64,000 nucleotides of DNA, taken from NCBI GenBank assembly GCA_051861545.1, contig JBIMKP010000002.1, positions 124,001-188,000 of the forward strand. The letters are read 5' to 3'. Every line of letters begins with the position of its first letter. Within the stretch, counting starts at the first letter, position 1. The position numbers were made by a program, and so were the translations under genes. Below the pieces are notes generated by a model. It was not told the origin of the DNA. It searched no databases and saw only the letters and a program-made list of their open reading frames with translations. Below, piece after piece: positions 19,201 through 27,741 of the stretch. Source of the DNA: CAISCU01 sp051861545. GTDB taxonomy: Bacteria > Bacteroidota > Bacteroidia > UKL13-3.

Positions 19201-20241
19201 GTTTTGATGTTTGTTTACAGAGCGAGCTCCATCAATAAACAAACCATCAGGCCATCCCATAAAAATTGAGTTGAAAATACTAGTTGAAGAATTTCTTCTT
19301 AAGCGAGCTCCATTTTGAAATGAATTGCTATAAGTTAATGCAGTTCCGTTAGCCAAAGGACCAAGTACTGTTATATTAGAAAAAGTTGGTTCTGTGAATG
19401 GTTGAGCCTCTGAACCTGATCCATCATTGTCAGATTCAAATCCATTTGTTGTTGGTCCTGCACCAATATCATACAACAATGAATCTCTAAGTACTATTGC
19501 ATATTGAATTTTACCTGAGAAACCGAAATCTGTATCTAAGTCATCATCTACATTTCTATATGAAACTAAATATTTAGCATCTACAGTTCCACCAAACCAT
19601 TCAAAACCATCATCATCAGCAAATGATACTTGAATATTATTAATTTGGGTTGCTTTACCAACACCACCCATTGTTAAACCATTGATTTCGTTACCAGGTG
19701 TAATTACAGTACCTGCAAATTCAACACGTACAAAACGTAAAACTCCTGAATTATGGTTATCATCATTTCCACCATATAGTGCGTCTCCAGCAGTATTATC
19801 TACGTCACCTTCTACAGCTGCTTGAATGCCAGCTTCACTAGCAGCAACTGTTGCTCCAGGGCAAGTAGAACAATCTGTAGGACGATTGATTTTTGCTTTA
19901 CCTAGAATTACTAAACCACCCCAATCACCTTTAGAACGTTGTCCTGCTGGTTTGTCAGAAGTGAAAATAATTGGTCTTGTTGGTGTTCCATTAGCGTTAA
20001 TCATAGCATTTCTTGTGATGATTAATGTTGCTTTGGTTCCGAATTTACCTTTAATAATTGTACCGGCTTGAATTGTTAATGTGGCATTGTTTTTAACATA
20101 AACATAACCATCCAATGTGTAAATTGTGTCACTAAAAAGTGTTGTGTTTGCATCAATATTACCTGCAATTGTTCTGGCTTTTTGAGCCATTGTAACCATG
20201 CTTAATAAAAATGCAAAAATGAAAAGGTATATCTTCTTCAT
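16234..20241 (-). CDS. T9SS cargo protein with two copies of a ~430-residue module, PKD domains and C-terminal sorting domain
   Basis: 1335 residues: signal peptide (1-19); module A (about 22-450); an Ig-like segment (about 470-545); PKD domain 1 (about 548-625, SWNFGDGNTST); module B (about 630-1075), near-repeat of A; PKD 2 and 3 (about 1078-1240, WKFGDGASAN); type A sorting domain (about 1246-1335, FIMYPNPTRENV). Each module carries IIKGGANKATLIITRNGKI-type beta-helix strands, a DWGGLVILGKA motif, a TDCxTCPG Cys pair, and DDDxFEWFGGTxDAK and FESDNDGSGSEA acidic loops that look like metal sites. Function not known. Proteins like this often neighbour TonB receptors, as here. Its promoter shares the 11-bp repeat array with the receptor gene. 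Confidence 0.85.
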   Translation of the reverse strand: MKKIYLFIFAFLLSMVTMAQKARTIAGNIDANTTLFSDTIYTLDGYVYVKNNATLTIQAGTIIKGKFGTKATLIITRNAMINANGTPTRPIIFTSDKPAGQRSKGDWGGLVILGKAKINRPTDCSTCPGATVAASEAGIQAAVEGDVDNTAGDALYGGNDDNHNSGVLRFVRVEFAGTVITPGNEINGLTMGGVGKATQINNIQVSFADDDGFEWFGGTVDAKYLVSYRNVDDDLDTDFGFSGKIQYAIVLRDSLLYDIGAGPTTNGFESDNDGSGSEAQPFTEPTFSNITVLGPLANGTALTYSNSFQNGARLRRNSSTSIFNSIFMGWPDGLFIDGARSVNKHQNDTLLYKNNILAGNIRAVNGSSSGGSNPTATRAKIYANGNDSIASSNGILNDPFNYLNPNFTPAAGSPALTGASFSGAKISDAFFNSTSFRGAMGSENWTSCWCNFNPNQANYDNAPLNLMPLTYDAGKDSTICSGRSLVIGQTLGGVYKASWFPTTGLSSATAARPTATPNVTTKYYVTVTDSVTGCSMVDSILVTVNPTPTANFTSANGTGAGVVEFTNTSTNATTYSWNFGDGNTSTATSPSNTYSANGTYSVRLTATSGACVNTTSRQIIVTGIASPTRAFTGDITSNTTFFADTIYIINGYTFVKNNATLTIQPGTIIKGGANKATLIITRNGKIEANGTKNQPIVFTSGKPAGSRSKGDWGGLVILGKAVINRPTDCTTCPGSAVAASEAGIQNAVEGDLDNTSGDALYGGNDDNHNAGTLKYVRIEYAGTVITPGNEINGLTMGAIGKQTTIEYVQVSFADDDAFEWFGGTADAKHLVSYRNVDDDLDVDFGFSGKVQYAIVLRDSLLYDIGAGPTTNGFESDNDGSGSEAKPFTNPTFSNITVLGPLANGTALTYSNSFQNGARIRRNSSTSIYNSIFMGWNDALFIDGARSVNKHQNDTLMYKNNLLAGNIRAVNASTSGGSNPTLTRSKLFANGNDSLASASGVLADPFNYSNPNFAPQVGSPALTGASFSDARISDPFFTATSYRGALSENVDSNWTNCWCNFDPQNANYNSSPINNPAATANFTAPATSNSLKVDFANTSSNATSYMWDFGVSSSNADTSSAANPSFTYPNNGKYTVTLIAKSKCGNSIKTFEVTVNDVSILPIVDYTFVQNNTTGSRELSFTNTTTEKGLTIDYTWKFGDGASANTKNATHTYTSNGNYVVTLIATHIYGVDSVSKTINVIATSVSEEVSAFNNFIMYPNPTRENVTIDFNLIKSETVSVSIMDLSGKEIMSIPSSRMNVGKQSMELSTSVLSEGMYIVRVNGVESSISSRLVIIK

Positions 20242-20260
20242 GTTTATTGAATTATGCTCG

Positions 20261-20317
20261 CGAAGCTAATTTAGAGCTGTTGTCAGAAAGTTAACTTAAG
20301 ATTACCAAAACGTTAAT
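20261..20317 (-). promoter_or_regulatory. PHO-box-like repeat array and -7 element of the duplicated-module protein gene
   Basis: Plus-strand hexamers GTTAAC (20290), ATTACC (20301) and GTTAAT (20312) lie exactly 11 bp apart; a weaker GTTGTC sits at 20279. A -7 element TAGCTTCG (minus strand, 20261-20268) lies 21 nt below the hexamer at 20290, the same spacing as at the TonB receptor gene. Confidence 0.62.
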
Positions 20318-20519
20318 TAGGGCATGCTTAAAATTTATGTTAGCACTAGTTGCTCTAGCAGTTGAATTAGTTTTTTATAAATCAAATGCAAGGTCTTAAG
20401 AACAATTGCTTAAAAATCCGTGCATTAAGTACAATAGGTTTTCAATTTCGAATATCTGCTTCTTTACCTAAAACTTGTTTTACCAAGCTTCAAAGGCTAT
20501 AATAAAGATGATTGCTTGA

Positions 20520-20745
20520 AATAATCAGAATCAACCTTAAAAAATTAATTAGAATCAGAAACATAATTTTTCTTGAAATTTTTTAAAATCCTGAAGGGAT
20601 GACATGATTATAGAAAATAATAGTTAAGAAAAACAACCCCAAACCACTTCCAACGCGGACCTTTGGTCCGCGTTGGAAGTGGTTTGGGGGAATTCGTTTC
20701 AAACATTTTTCTATAAACATGTGACCACCTATCAGGGTCTTAATT
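20520..20745 (+). repeat. Hairpin repeat element, copy 1
   Basis: A perfect 25-bp inverted repeat with a 3-nt loop (20637-20661 / 20665-20689; apex CGCGGACC-TTT-GGTCCGCG). The left flank carries TTAGAATCAGA and AATCCTGAAGGGATGACATG; the right flank carries CTATAAACATGTGACCACC then TATCAGGGTCTT. The flanks are themselves imperfect inverted copies of each other. Copies lie at 44881 and 62833, and a remnant at 45335. It fills most of a 740-bp gap without genes. Confidence 0.85.
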
Positions 20746-20932
20746 ATCATAAAGCAGAACAATTTAACACCAAATTAATTTTGAAAATGTTTCTCAAAAC
20801 ATTCACTAGATTTATAAAAAATTATTAGTGTTAAAGATGCGAATATTCGTATTATCAATTTACTTAAAAACACAAACAAGGTTATCTTTTTCACTGGGCC
20901 CTATAAGGAAGATTTTTAATTCAATTAATATA

Positions 20933-20966
20933 AAAAAAACCGACGTTTTTGGCGCCGGTTTTTTTA
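20933..20966 (-). terminator. Terminator of the TonB receptor gene
   Basis: GC-rich stem (ACCGGCG with CGtCGGT on the minus strand) flanked by long A and T tracts, 16 bp past the stop of the receptor gene. Confidence 0.82.
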
Positions 20967-20981
20967 TTAAAAATAGTAAGA

Positions 20982-23903
20982 TTAAAACTTGTATGATAAA
21001 CTTGCTGATAGTGAATATCCCATTTTATATCTGAATACATCATTATCCATTTCAAATCTTTTTTTCGATTCTCCTGGGTCGGTAGATGCATTGATTAATT
21101 GGTCTTTTGTAAATTTATCAAGTTTTCCGTTTCCATTGTTATCCCAATAAAAAACTAAGTCTTGTGCTAATATATCATTGATGGCTAATTTACCTTCAAG
21201 TCCTTTCCAAATTCTTTTTGAAACACTAATATCAATAACTGTTCTAGGATTTTCCCATAAATCTGGGATTAAACCATTTATTTCTCTTACGAAAGCAATT
21301 CTTCTTCCAATTCTGTTTACAAAAATGGCAGCACTTAAAGCCGATTTTGGATTATAGTATTGTAAACTTGTATTTAGAATATAAGGTGATTGGCCTTGTA
21401 ATGGACGAGTTCCAAATTTTTCTAAAGCTACATTTTCATCAAACTTAACTGATGATACAATGTATGCATAGTTGGCTGTGAAACTGAAATCTCTTATCCA
21501 TTTTGTGTCGAACAATTTATCTAAGAAATCAAAGTTTTTACGAACCTCAAATTCAATACCATAATTTGTAGCATTTGTTTGTGATGAATAACTCAAATAT
21601 GTATCACTTCCTCTGAATTCATAAACCATTTCAATTGGATTTTTGAATGATTTATAAAAAGCAGAAACTGATAACATTTGACCTTCACCTGGATAAAACT
21701 CATATCTAACATCATAATTATCAATTCTTGTTCTAGTTAAAGTTGATTTACCAGTAACAACAGTATTAATATTGAAATCATAAAAAGAGAAAGATGCAAT
21801 TTCTCTAAATTCAGGACGAGCTAAAGTACGTGAAGCAGAGAATCTTAAGTTGGTCTTCTCAGATAACTCATAAGTAAAATTCAATGATGGTAAGAAGTCG
21901 TTGAATGTTGTATCAATATTTAAAGGTTTAGGTGGATTTGAACTAAGTTCATACGAATTAATAATTTGAGAGTAAGATTCAGCACGAACTCCGTAAACTA
22001 CTCTTATTCTGTTTCCAATTCTTTGGTCGAACATAATGTAGGCTGCTGAAAGATTTGAGCTAGCGCTATAAATATCTTGGGCACGAAAATCTTCTTCCCA
22101 ATAATAATCACTAGAGTATAAATCCGATCTAAATAGAGTATCCAAATTTCCTTCTAAGAATTTTAATCTTTCTAAACCACTTTTTTTCAATACTGGAGCA
22201 AAGGCTCTAGCTTGGAAATCTCTTTTACGAACTTGATAAAATAAACCAGTTTTGAATTCTGTTTTAACTTTTTTGCCACTAAGAAAGCCTAATGATTTTT
22301 GTACATCAACACCAACACTTCTAATATTTTCATTCAATTTTGAAAAGAATCTACCTGTTTGTGCAATATCAGGATTACTACTAACAATTTTTGCTTGATA
22401 AGGAGTATACCCTTGTTCAGCATCAATTAATGTTGCTTGGGTTGAAAATCTTCTAAAATCAGGGATGCTTCTATCAATATTATTGTTATTTAATACCCAT
22501 TTTAATTTAATTTTTGATTTTGGTAAAAAATGTTCTCCAATTAATTGATTGGTTAATAATCTGCTTTGGTTAAAATTAAAGTAAGTATTTCTTACTAATG
22601 GTGCTTGTTCCGATGTATAATCATCAGCACCACCTCTTATAGTTGTAAGATTTTCTGAATTTAATGTCAATGCATTTTTGAATGATATTTTATGCAGATT
22701 ACCAATTTTATAACCGAAATTGGCCATAATACCAGCTAGAATTTCTTCTTTTGTAATGGTATCTTGATAAGATCTTACAATTTGGTTATCGTTACCATCC
22801 ATTGGTCTGTTGAATTGATTTCTTTCAACAAATGAATTTTTTACACTATTGCTATATGAACCTGAAACGATAAATCCGAATTCATCTTTCTTTCTTACTT
22901 TATAACTATTACCGCCAGATACACCAAACGAATAGTTTAAAGGTAGATTTGATGGTCTTAATAAAGTCCAGTCATTATCAAATTTTCTTGAATTCTCTAC
23001 TTTGTCTGGTGAAGAATTAAATTCACCTCTAGCAGGAATATTTTCTGGTAAAGAACGTTTTCCATCATCGAAACCCAAAAAATCTGTGCTACTTGAATTT
23101 GCAGCAACTCCTGCTTTTCCAGTAGTAATGCTATGTGTGCTAATTCCTGTTGAGAATGAAGTGAATTTTTTCTCAGGAATATCTCTTGTATTAATAGTGA
23201 TTAAACCTCCTGCAAAATCGCCTGGTAAATCAGGTGATGCGGTTTTAGTAATAACCATATTGTCTAGCATGTTCGACGGGAAAATGTCGAAACTAAATGC
23301 TTTTCTATCACTTTCAGAACTTGGAAGTGGTGCACCGTTAATATAAGCTGTATTGTAACGGTCGTTTAATCCTCTAATAACTGCAAATTTATTGTCTTGA
23401 ATAGATGTTCCACTCACTCTTTTCATTACATCACCAGTTGTAGCATCAGGAGTTTTTCTAATCATATCAGCAGATATCCCATCTGAAATAGAAATATTCT
23501 TTTTTTGCTGTAATAAAAGTGCACTCGAATTTTCTCTTTTTAGCGTTCCTTGTACAACAACTTCTATTAATTCTTTTGTATTACGCTCTAAAACAATTGA
23601 TAATGAGGTAATTTCATTTGCTTTAACTTCTACATCTTTAATTTGTTTCTTACCATAAGAAACGTATGAAGCAATTAAGTTATAAGTTCCTGGTTTTACA
23701 TTACTTATAGTGAATTTTCCTTCGTAATCTGTTGCAGCACCAAATGATGTACCTTCAATAATTACCGTTACACCAATTAGCTCTTCTCCTGATTTTTTAT
23801 CGATTACCTTTCCGGAGATTTTTCCATTTTGAGCTTTTACCTGAAATGCCGTTAAAAATAGGAATAAAATGAAGTTTAAAAGTTGTTTCTTGCTGATTCT
23901 CAT
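20982..23903 (-). CDS. TonB-dependent outer-membrane receptor with carboxypeptidase-like regulatory domain
   Basis: 973 residues from the ATG at 23903, which is followed by a good signal peptide (MRISKKQLLNFILFLFL). An upstream in-frame TTG is less likely and overlaps the -7 element. Domains: carboxypeptidase-regulatory-like beta-sandwich (about 25-112, GKISGKVIDKKSGEELIGV), plug (about 125-250, including GDFAGGLITINTRDIPEK), and a 22-strand-type barrel ending in the aromatic residue of SLSYKF. It imports a substrate across the outer membrane using TonB energy. The substrate is not given by the sequence. The shared repeat array suggests a phosphate-related nutrient, but this is inference. Confidence 0.93.
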   Translation of the reverse strand: MRISKKQLLNFILFLFLTAFQVKAQNGKISGKVIDKKSGEELIGVTVIIEGTSFGAATDYEGKFTISNVKPGTYNLIASYVSYGKKQIKDVEVKANEITSLSIVLERNTKELIEVVVQGTLKRENSSALLLQQKKNISISDGISADMIRKTPDATTGDVMKRVSGTSIQDNKFAVIRGLNDRYNTAYINGAPLPSSESDRKAFSFDIFPSNMLDNMVITKTASPDLPGDFAGGLITINTRDIPEKKFTSFSTGISTHSITTGKAGVAANSSSTDFLGFDDGKRSLPENIPARGEFNSSPDKVENSRKFDNDWTLLRPSNLPLNYSFGVSGGNSYKVRKKDEFGFIVSGSYSNSVKNSFVERNQFNRPMDGNDNQIVRSYQDTITKEEILAGIMANFGYKIGNLHKISFKNALTLNSENLTTIRGGADDYTSEQAPLVRNTYFNFNQSRLLTNQLIGEHFLPKSKIKLKWVLNNNNIDRSIPDFRRFSTQATLIDAEQGYTPYQAKIVSSNPDIAQTGRFFSKLNENIRSVGVDVQKSLGFLSGKKVKTEFKTGLFYQVRKRDFQARAFAPVLKKSGLERLKFLEGNLDTLFRSDLYSSDYYWEEDFRAQDIYSASSNLSAAYIMFDQRIGNRIRVVYGVRAESYSQIINSYELSSNPPKPLNIDTTFNDFLPSLNFTYELSEKTNLRFSASRTLARPEFREIASFSFYDFNINTVVTGKSTLTRTRIDNYDVRYEFYPGEGQMLSVSAFYKSFKNPIEMVYEFRGSDTYLSYSSQTNATNYGIEFEVRKNFDFLDKLFDTKWIRDFSFTANYAYIVSSVKFDENVALEKFGTRPLQGQSPYILNTSLQYYNPKSALSAAIFVNRIGRRIAFVREINGLIPDLWENPRTVIDISVSKRIWKGLEGKLAINDILAQDLVFYWDNNGNGKLDKFTKDQLINASTDPGESKKRFEMDNDVFRYKMGYSLSASLSYKF

Positions 23904-23921
23904 AGCAGTTTTGATCTGCCA

Positions 23922-24011
23922 CAAAAGTAAAGTCGCAATGGTTCTCCAAAGTTAATGGAGGGTTAATCTTAAGTAAACAGAATGTTAGTATAGTGTAAAC
24001 TTAATGTTAAC
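23922..24011 (-). promoter_or_regulatory. Six-unit PHO-box-like operator and -7 element of the TonB receptor gene
   Basis: Plus-strand hexamers at 23951 GTTAAT, 23962 GTTAAT, 23973 GTAAAC, 23984 GTTAGT, 23995 GTAAAC and 24006 GTTAAC follow an exact 11-bp period (coding-strand consensus RTTAAC, N5 spacer). The -7 element TACTTTTG (23922-23929, minus strand) lies 21 nt below the first unit. One-turn-spaced direct repeats next to the core promoter are typical of OmpR-family activators such as PhoB/PhoP. Confidence 0.75.
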
Positions 24012-24017
24012 ACGTAT

Positions 24018-24052
24018 AAAAAAGGCCCATTCTACTTGAGATTGGGCCTTTA
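24018..24052 (-). terminator. Terminator of kbl
   Basis: Stem AAAGGCCCA with its complement around a 12-nt loop, followed on the minus strand by a T run. It lies 43 bp past the kbl stop and immediately before the receptor's operator. Confidence 0.78.
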
Positions 24053-24094
24053 TTGTTTATTTGCAAGCAATGGAAATTTTGGATTTTTAATTTC

Positions 24095-25285
24095 CTATTT
24101 AATGACCCCGAGTTGTTTCCCAATTTTGGTGAAAGCGTTAATGGCTTTGTCTAAATGTTCCTTAGAATGGCCTGCACTAATTTGTACCCTAATTCTTGCC
24201 TGTCCTTTCGGTACCACAGGATAATAGAATCCAACAACATAAATACCTTCTTCTAATAATGCAGCAGCAAAATCCTGCGATAGTTTAGCATCATACAACA
24301 TTACAGGTACAATTGGATGTTCACCAGGTTTGATGTCAAATCCCGCTTCAGTCATTTTCGCCCTGAAATATTGTGTATTGTCCCAAAGAATATCTCTTAA
24401 TTCTGTTGTTTCTGTTAGCATGTCTAGAACCGCAATACTAGCTCCAACAATCGATGGTGCTAAAGTATTCGAGAATAAATATGGTCTTGATCTTTGTCTT
24501 AGAATATCAATAATTTCTTTTTTGCCTGAAGTAAAACCTCCCATTGCCCCACCTAATGCTTTACCTAAGGTGCCAGTTATGATGTCGATTTTTCCCATTA
24601 CATTTCTGTATTCATGGGTTCCTCTTCCAGTTTTTCCCATGAATCCGCTTGAATGACACTCATCAACCATAATTAATGCATTGTATTTTTCTGCCAATGT
24701 TACAATATGATCTAATTGAGCAATTGTTCCATCCATACTAAAAACACTGTCTGTAACAATTATTCTATTTCTGCAATGCTGAGTTACCTTTAGCTTTTCT
24801 TCTAGGTCAGTCATATTGTTGTGTTCGTATCTGTGACGCTCAGCTTTACACAAACGAACCCCATCAATAATACTTGCATGATTTAATGCATCGCTGATGA
24901 TGGCATCTTCTTCATTAAATAATGGTTCAAATACACCACCATTCGCATCAAATGCTGCTGCATACAATATAGTATCTTCAGTGCCAAGAAATTCGGCTAG
25001 TTTTTTTTCTAATGTTTTATGAATGTCTTGTGTTCCGCAAATAAAACGAACAGAACTCATACCATATCCATGTGTATCAATAGCTTTTTTTGCTGCCTCT
25101 GTTACTTTTGGATGTGAAGATAATCCAAGATAATTATTGGCACAGAAAATAATTACTTCTTTTCCATCTTCTAATCTTACCTCAGCTCCTTGAGGTGATG
25201 CAATAATTCTTTCTTTTTTATAAAGTCCTGCTGATTCTATTTCTGCAAGTTCTTTTTGTAATTGTTCTTGTAATCCTCCGTACAT
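24095..25285 (-). CDS. kbl: Glycine C-acetyltransferase (2-amino-3-ketobutyrate CoA ligase)
   Basis: 396 residues from the ATG at 25285 (MYGGLQEQLQKELAEIESAG), which aligns with the known Kbl start; an upstream extension of 7 residues is unlikely. It is a PLP enzyme of the alpha-oxoamine synthase family that cleaves 2-amino-3-ketobutyrate with CoA into glycine and acetyl-CoA. Motifs: FCANNYLGLSSHP, SVRFICGTQDIHK, SDALNHASIIDG, DECHSSGF, and the PLP-lysine region TGTLGKALGGAMGG. It completes the pathway started by the threonine dehydrogenase at 43795. Confidence 0.95.
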   Translation of the reverse strand: MYGGLQEQLQKELAEIESAGLYKKERIIASPQGAEVRLEDGKEVIIFCANNYLGLSSHPKVTEAAKKAIDTHGYGMSSVRFICGTQDIHKTLEKKLAEFLGTEDTILYAAAFDANGGVFEPLFNEEDAIISDALNHASIIDGVRLCKAERHRYEHNNMTDLEEKLKVTQHCRNRIIVTDSVFSMDGTIAQLDHIVTLAEKYNALIMVDECHSSGFMGKTGRGTHEYRNVMGKIDIITGTLGKALGGAMGGFTSGKKEIIDILRQRSRPYLFSNTLAPSIVGASIAVLDMLTETTELRDILWDNTQYFRAKMTEAGFDIKPGEHPIVPVMLYDAKLSQDFAAALLEEGIYVVGFYYPVVPKGQARIRVQISAGHSKEHLDKAINAFTKIGKQLGVIK

Positions 25286-25340
25286 ATTGGTAATATTTAT
25301 GAACAAAAATAGGAATCATTATTGAATCACAAAGTGACTT

Positions 25341-25378
25341 CATCCTAAACAAGTTATTTTACCATGTTTAGGATGAAA
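25341..25378. other. Stem-loop between kbl and the FG-GAP gene
   Basis: TTCATCCTAAAC pairs perfectly with GTTTAGGATGAA around a 14-nt loop. There is no clear U-tract, so a terminator role is unsure. It lies just past the stop of the FG-GAP protein gene. Confidence 0.5.
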
Positions 25379-25385
25379 TCAATCA

Positions 25386-27689
25386 TTATTCTTTAATAAT
25401 TTTTTCGAAGAAGTTTTCGCCATAAATAGATTCAACCTTTACAATATAAAATCCTGAAATAAAGGAGCTCATGTCTAATTGCTTCTCATAAGCATCTATT
25501 GTTTCCGATAGAATCATTTTCCCGTTTAAATCATAAACTGAAATTTTTCCATTTTTGAAGTTTTGGTCAGTTTTTACAACAATAAAATCTTGAGCTGGAT
25601 TTGGGTAAACTTGGTAAGTGGCTTGCGATTTTATTTTTTCACTTAATGAACTAATAATCCCTTTGGCTTGAACTTCCATTAAATCTAATCCGCCTCTAAT
25701 ATTGCCTATGATAATTTCAAAACTACCGTCTTTATTAATATCTCCAATGCAAACCGATGATTTTTTACCGAAATTCCCTGGTCGTGCTAAGTCGTTCTCT
25801 TTTTCAATAAAAATGCTGTCAATAGAAGTACAAATTCTATTCGGACTCAAATCAAAATTGCTGAATAAACTTACTCGACCATCATGTCCTCCAACAATAA
25901 TTTCATATTTGCCATCTTTATCTAAATCGCAAACCAAAGGGCTAGAATAGCCATCGAAGTAGCTGATGGTTTCGCCGTTGATAGAAATCTCAGCAGTGCT
26001 AATTTTCCCTATTGAGTCAATATCTGGTTTAGAATTAAATTGTGGATTCGAGATAGTTCCTTTATTTTCAAAATAGACTAATGTGCCATTTTTTCTTCCT
26101 GCAACAATATCCAATTTAGAATCTTTATTTAAGTCGATTAGCTGAGGAGTTATAAAAGTACCTGCATACATTTCAAAATAATTGCTGCTCTTTTTTTCAA
26201 AACTAATTTGGTTGTTTGATGAACTTGTATTTTCATAAAAATGGAATTTTCCATTCATATCACCAATAATTAAATCAACTTTTCCATCTCCGTTTAAATC
26301 ACCAAAACTTGGATGCATTTGAAAAATTTGGCTACTTGTACCAAAGTTTATCAGCAAAAAGTTTGTGTCAGCTAGACTAAAATTCGATTGACCATCTTTA
26401 ACTTCATTTTTGAATAGTACCAATCTGTCATTGCTATTTTGAGTTTGAGTAAATTCACCTTGAGTAGCAACAACTAAATCTAAGTCGTTATCATTATCAA
26501 TATCAACTAAAACAGGTTTTGCACCACCTCCTAAATCCAACATTTCACCAACTAAAAATTCATTGTTTTGATAGGTGAAACTAGGAATGCTTGAAGTGCC
26601 TGTATTTTTATAATACATTACCATTTTATTGTTTTTAGCAGCAACATCAGCATTTGGTGCTACTAATAAATCTTTTTTGCCATCAGCATCAACATCTATC
26701 ATATATGATGCAGGAAAAATATCAATTGATGCTTGTGTGCCTATTGAAGGAAATATATTTTGTTCACTTATGATTGAATCTCTTCCTAAACTATTAATTG
26801 TTTTTCCATTTTTTAATAATAACAATGAATTAAAACTAACATCTCCATAAAGAACATCTTTGTCTCCATCACCATCTGAATCAAAAACTGTAATGGCGCT
26901 GCCATTATGCATTTTTGTTTTATAGTTTTTAAAACAATTAGAATTATCATGCAGACTAAACCCGTGAGTATTTACCTTGTAATATACATTTCCCCAACAA
27001 TCATCTCTGAAAACAAATAATAAGGAATCTCTTTTATAACCGAGCTCTACACTCACATTTTGGTTGAATGAAAAGGTGTTTTTTCCATATCCAAAATGTA
27101 ATAAATCAAGGTCACCATCACCATCCATATCTTCAATACTAGGAATATCTAAATTTAGAATCGCAATATTAGTAGGAGGGAGGAATGCATTTCCTGTATC
27201 ATAAAGCTGATTTCTCCATTGATAAAATTTTATTTGGTCTGAATTTGTGTTTGTCACATTTTTCATAAACCTAATTCCTTGCGACCAGAAGAATTTTTCA
27301 GGTTCAGGTTTTACGTTGTAGTCAATTTCTGAGAATATATCGGGTTTTCCATCTCCATCATAATCTCTTAATAATACCCAATTATTTAATGGAGGAAACA
27401 TATTGGCATAGTAGGGGTCGTATTTGAATTTTTGATTGGCATTTCTGATAAATGTAATGCTTTTATTAGCTGCTCTGTCAAATATGTAAATGTCTTTTAA
27501 TCCATCATTATTTAAATCAATCTCAGAAAATTGAGGCGCATTTAAACCTCCTGCAAAACTGTTTTGAAATGAATCTTGAGAATTTACTTTTAGGAATTTT
27601 CCTGCATAAGATCTTTTGAATTTTACTGGTTGTGCAAAACTGCCAACAAAAGTCAAAAGGCATAAAATGAGTAGAATTTGCTTTTTCAT
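25386..27689 (-). CDS. Secreted FG-GAP/VCBS repeat protein with T9SS sorting domain
   Basis: 767 residues with signal peptide (about 1-19). At least ten FG-GAP-type blades each carry a calcium-loop motif: DLNNDGLKD, DYDGDGKPD, DMDGDGDLD, DSDGDGDKD, DVDADGKKD, DIDNDNDLD, DLNGDGKVD, DLNKDSKLD, DLDKDGKYE, DINKDGSFE. They imply one or two seven-bladed propellers stabilised by Ca2+. The C-terminal ~80 residues (YQVYPNPAQDFIV to the end) are a type A sorting domain. It is probably a surface-exposed or released cargo of the T9SS; ligand unknown. Confidence 0.9.
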   Translation of the reverse strand: MKKQILLILCLLTFVGSFAQPVKFKRSYAGKFLKVNSQDSFQNSFAGGLNAPQFSEIDLNNDGLKDIYIFDRAANKSITFIRNANQKFKYDPYYANMFPPLNNWVLLRDYDGDGKPDIFSEIDYNVKPEPEKFFWSQGIRFMKNVTNTNSDQIKFYQWRNQLYDTGNAFLPPTNIAILNLDIPSIEDMDGDGDLDLLHFGYGKNTFSFNQNVSVELGYKRDSLLFVFRDDCWGNVYYKVNTHGFSLHDNSNCFKNYKTKMHNGSAITVFDSDGDGDKDVLYGDVSFNSLLLLKNGKTINSLGRDSIISEQNIFPSIGTQASIDIFPASYMIDVDADGKKDLLVAPNADVAAKNNKMVMYYKNTGTSSIPSFTYQNNEFLVGEMLDLGGGAKPVLVDIDNDNDLDLVVATQGEFTQTQNSNDRLVLFKNEVKDGQSNFSLADTNFLLINFGTSSQIFQMHPSFGDLNGDGKVDLIIGDMNGKFHFYENTSSSNNQISFEKKSSNYFEMYAGTFITPQLIDLNKDSKLDIVAGRKNGTLVYFENKGTISNPQFNSKPDIDSIGKISTAEISINGETISYFDGYSSPLVCDLDKDGKYEIIVGGHDGRVSLFSNFDLSPNRICTSIDSIFIEKENDLARPGNFGKKSSVCIGDINKDGSFEIIIGNIRGGLDLMEVQAKGIISSLSEKIKSQATYQVYPNPAQDFIVVKTDQNFKNGKISVYDLNGKMILSETIDAYEKQLDMSSFISGFYIVKVESIYGENFFEKIIKE

Positions 27690-27741
27690 ATTTGTGAATT
27701 TGAAGGTAAAATTAACGTAATTGCCATTAAGTTAAACTTAA

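Noticed and set aside
20828..21034. Short plus-strand frame across the TonB receptor terminator
   Set aside because: It runs through a terminator stem and the 3' end of the receptor gene and has no protein-like composition.
27690..27741. PHO-box-like repeats between the FG-GAP gene and murF
   Set aside because: ATTAAC, ATTAAG and GTTAAA hexamers occur, but their spacing is not 11 bp, so they do not match the arrays at 14892, 20290 and 23951.
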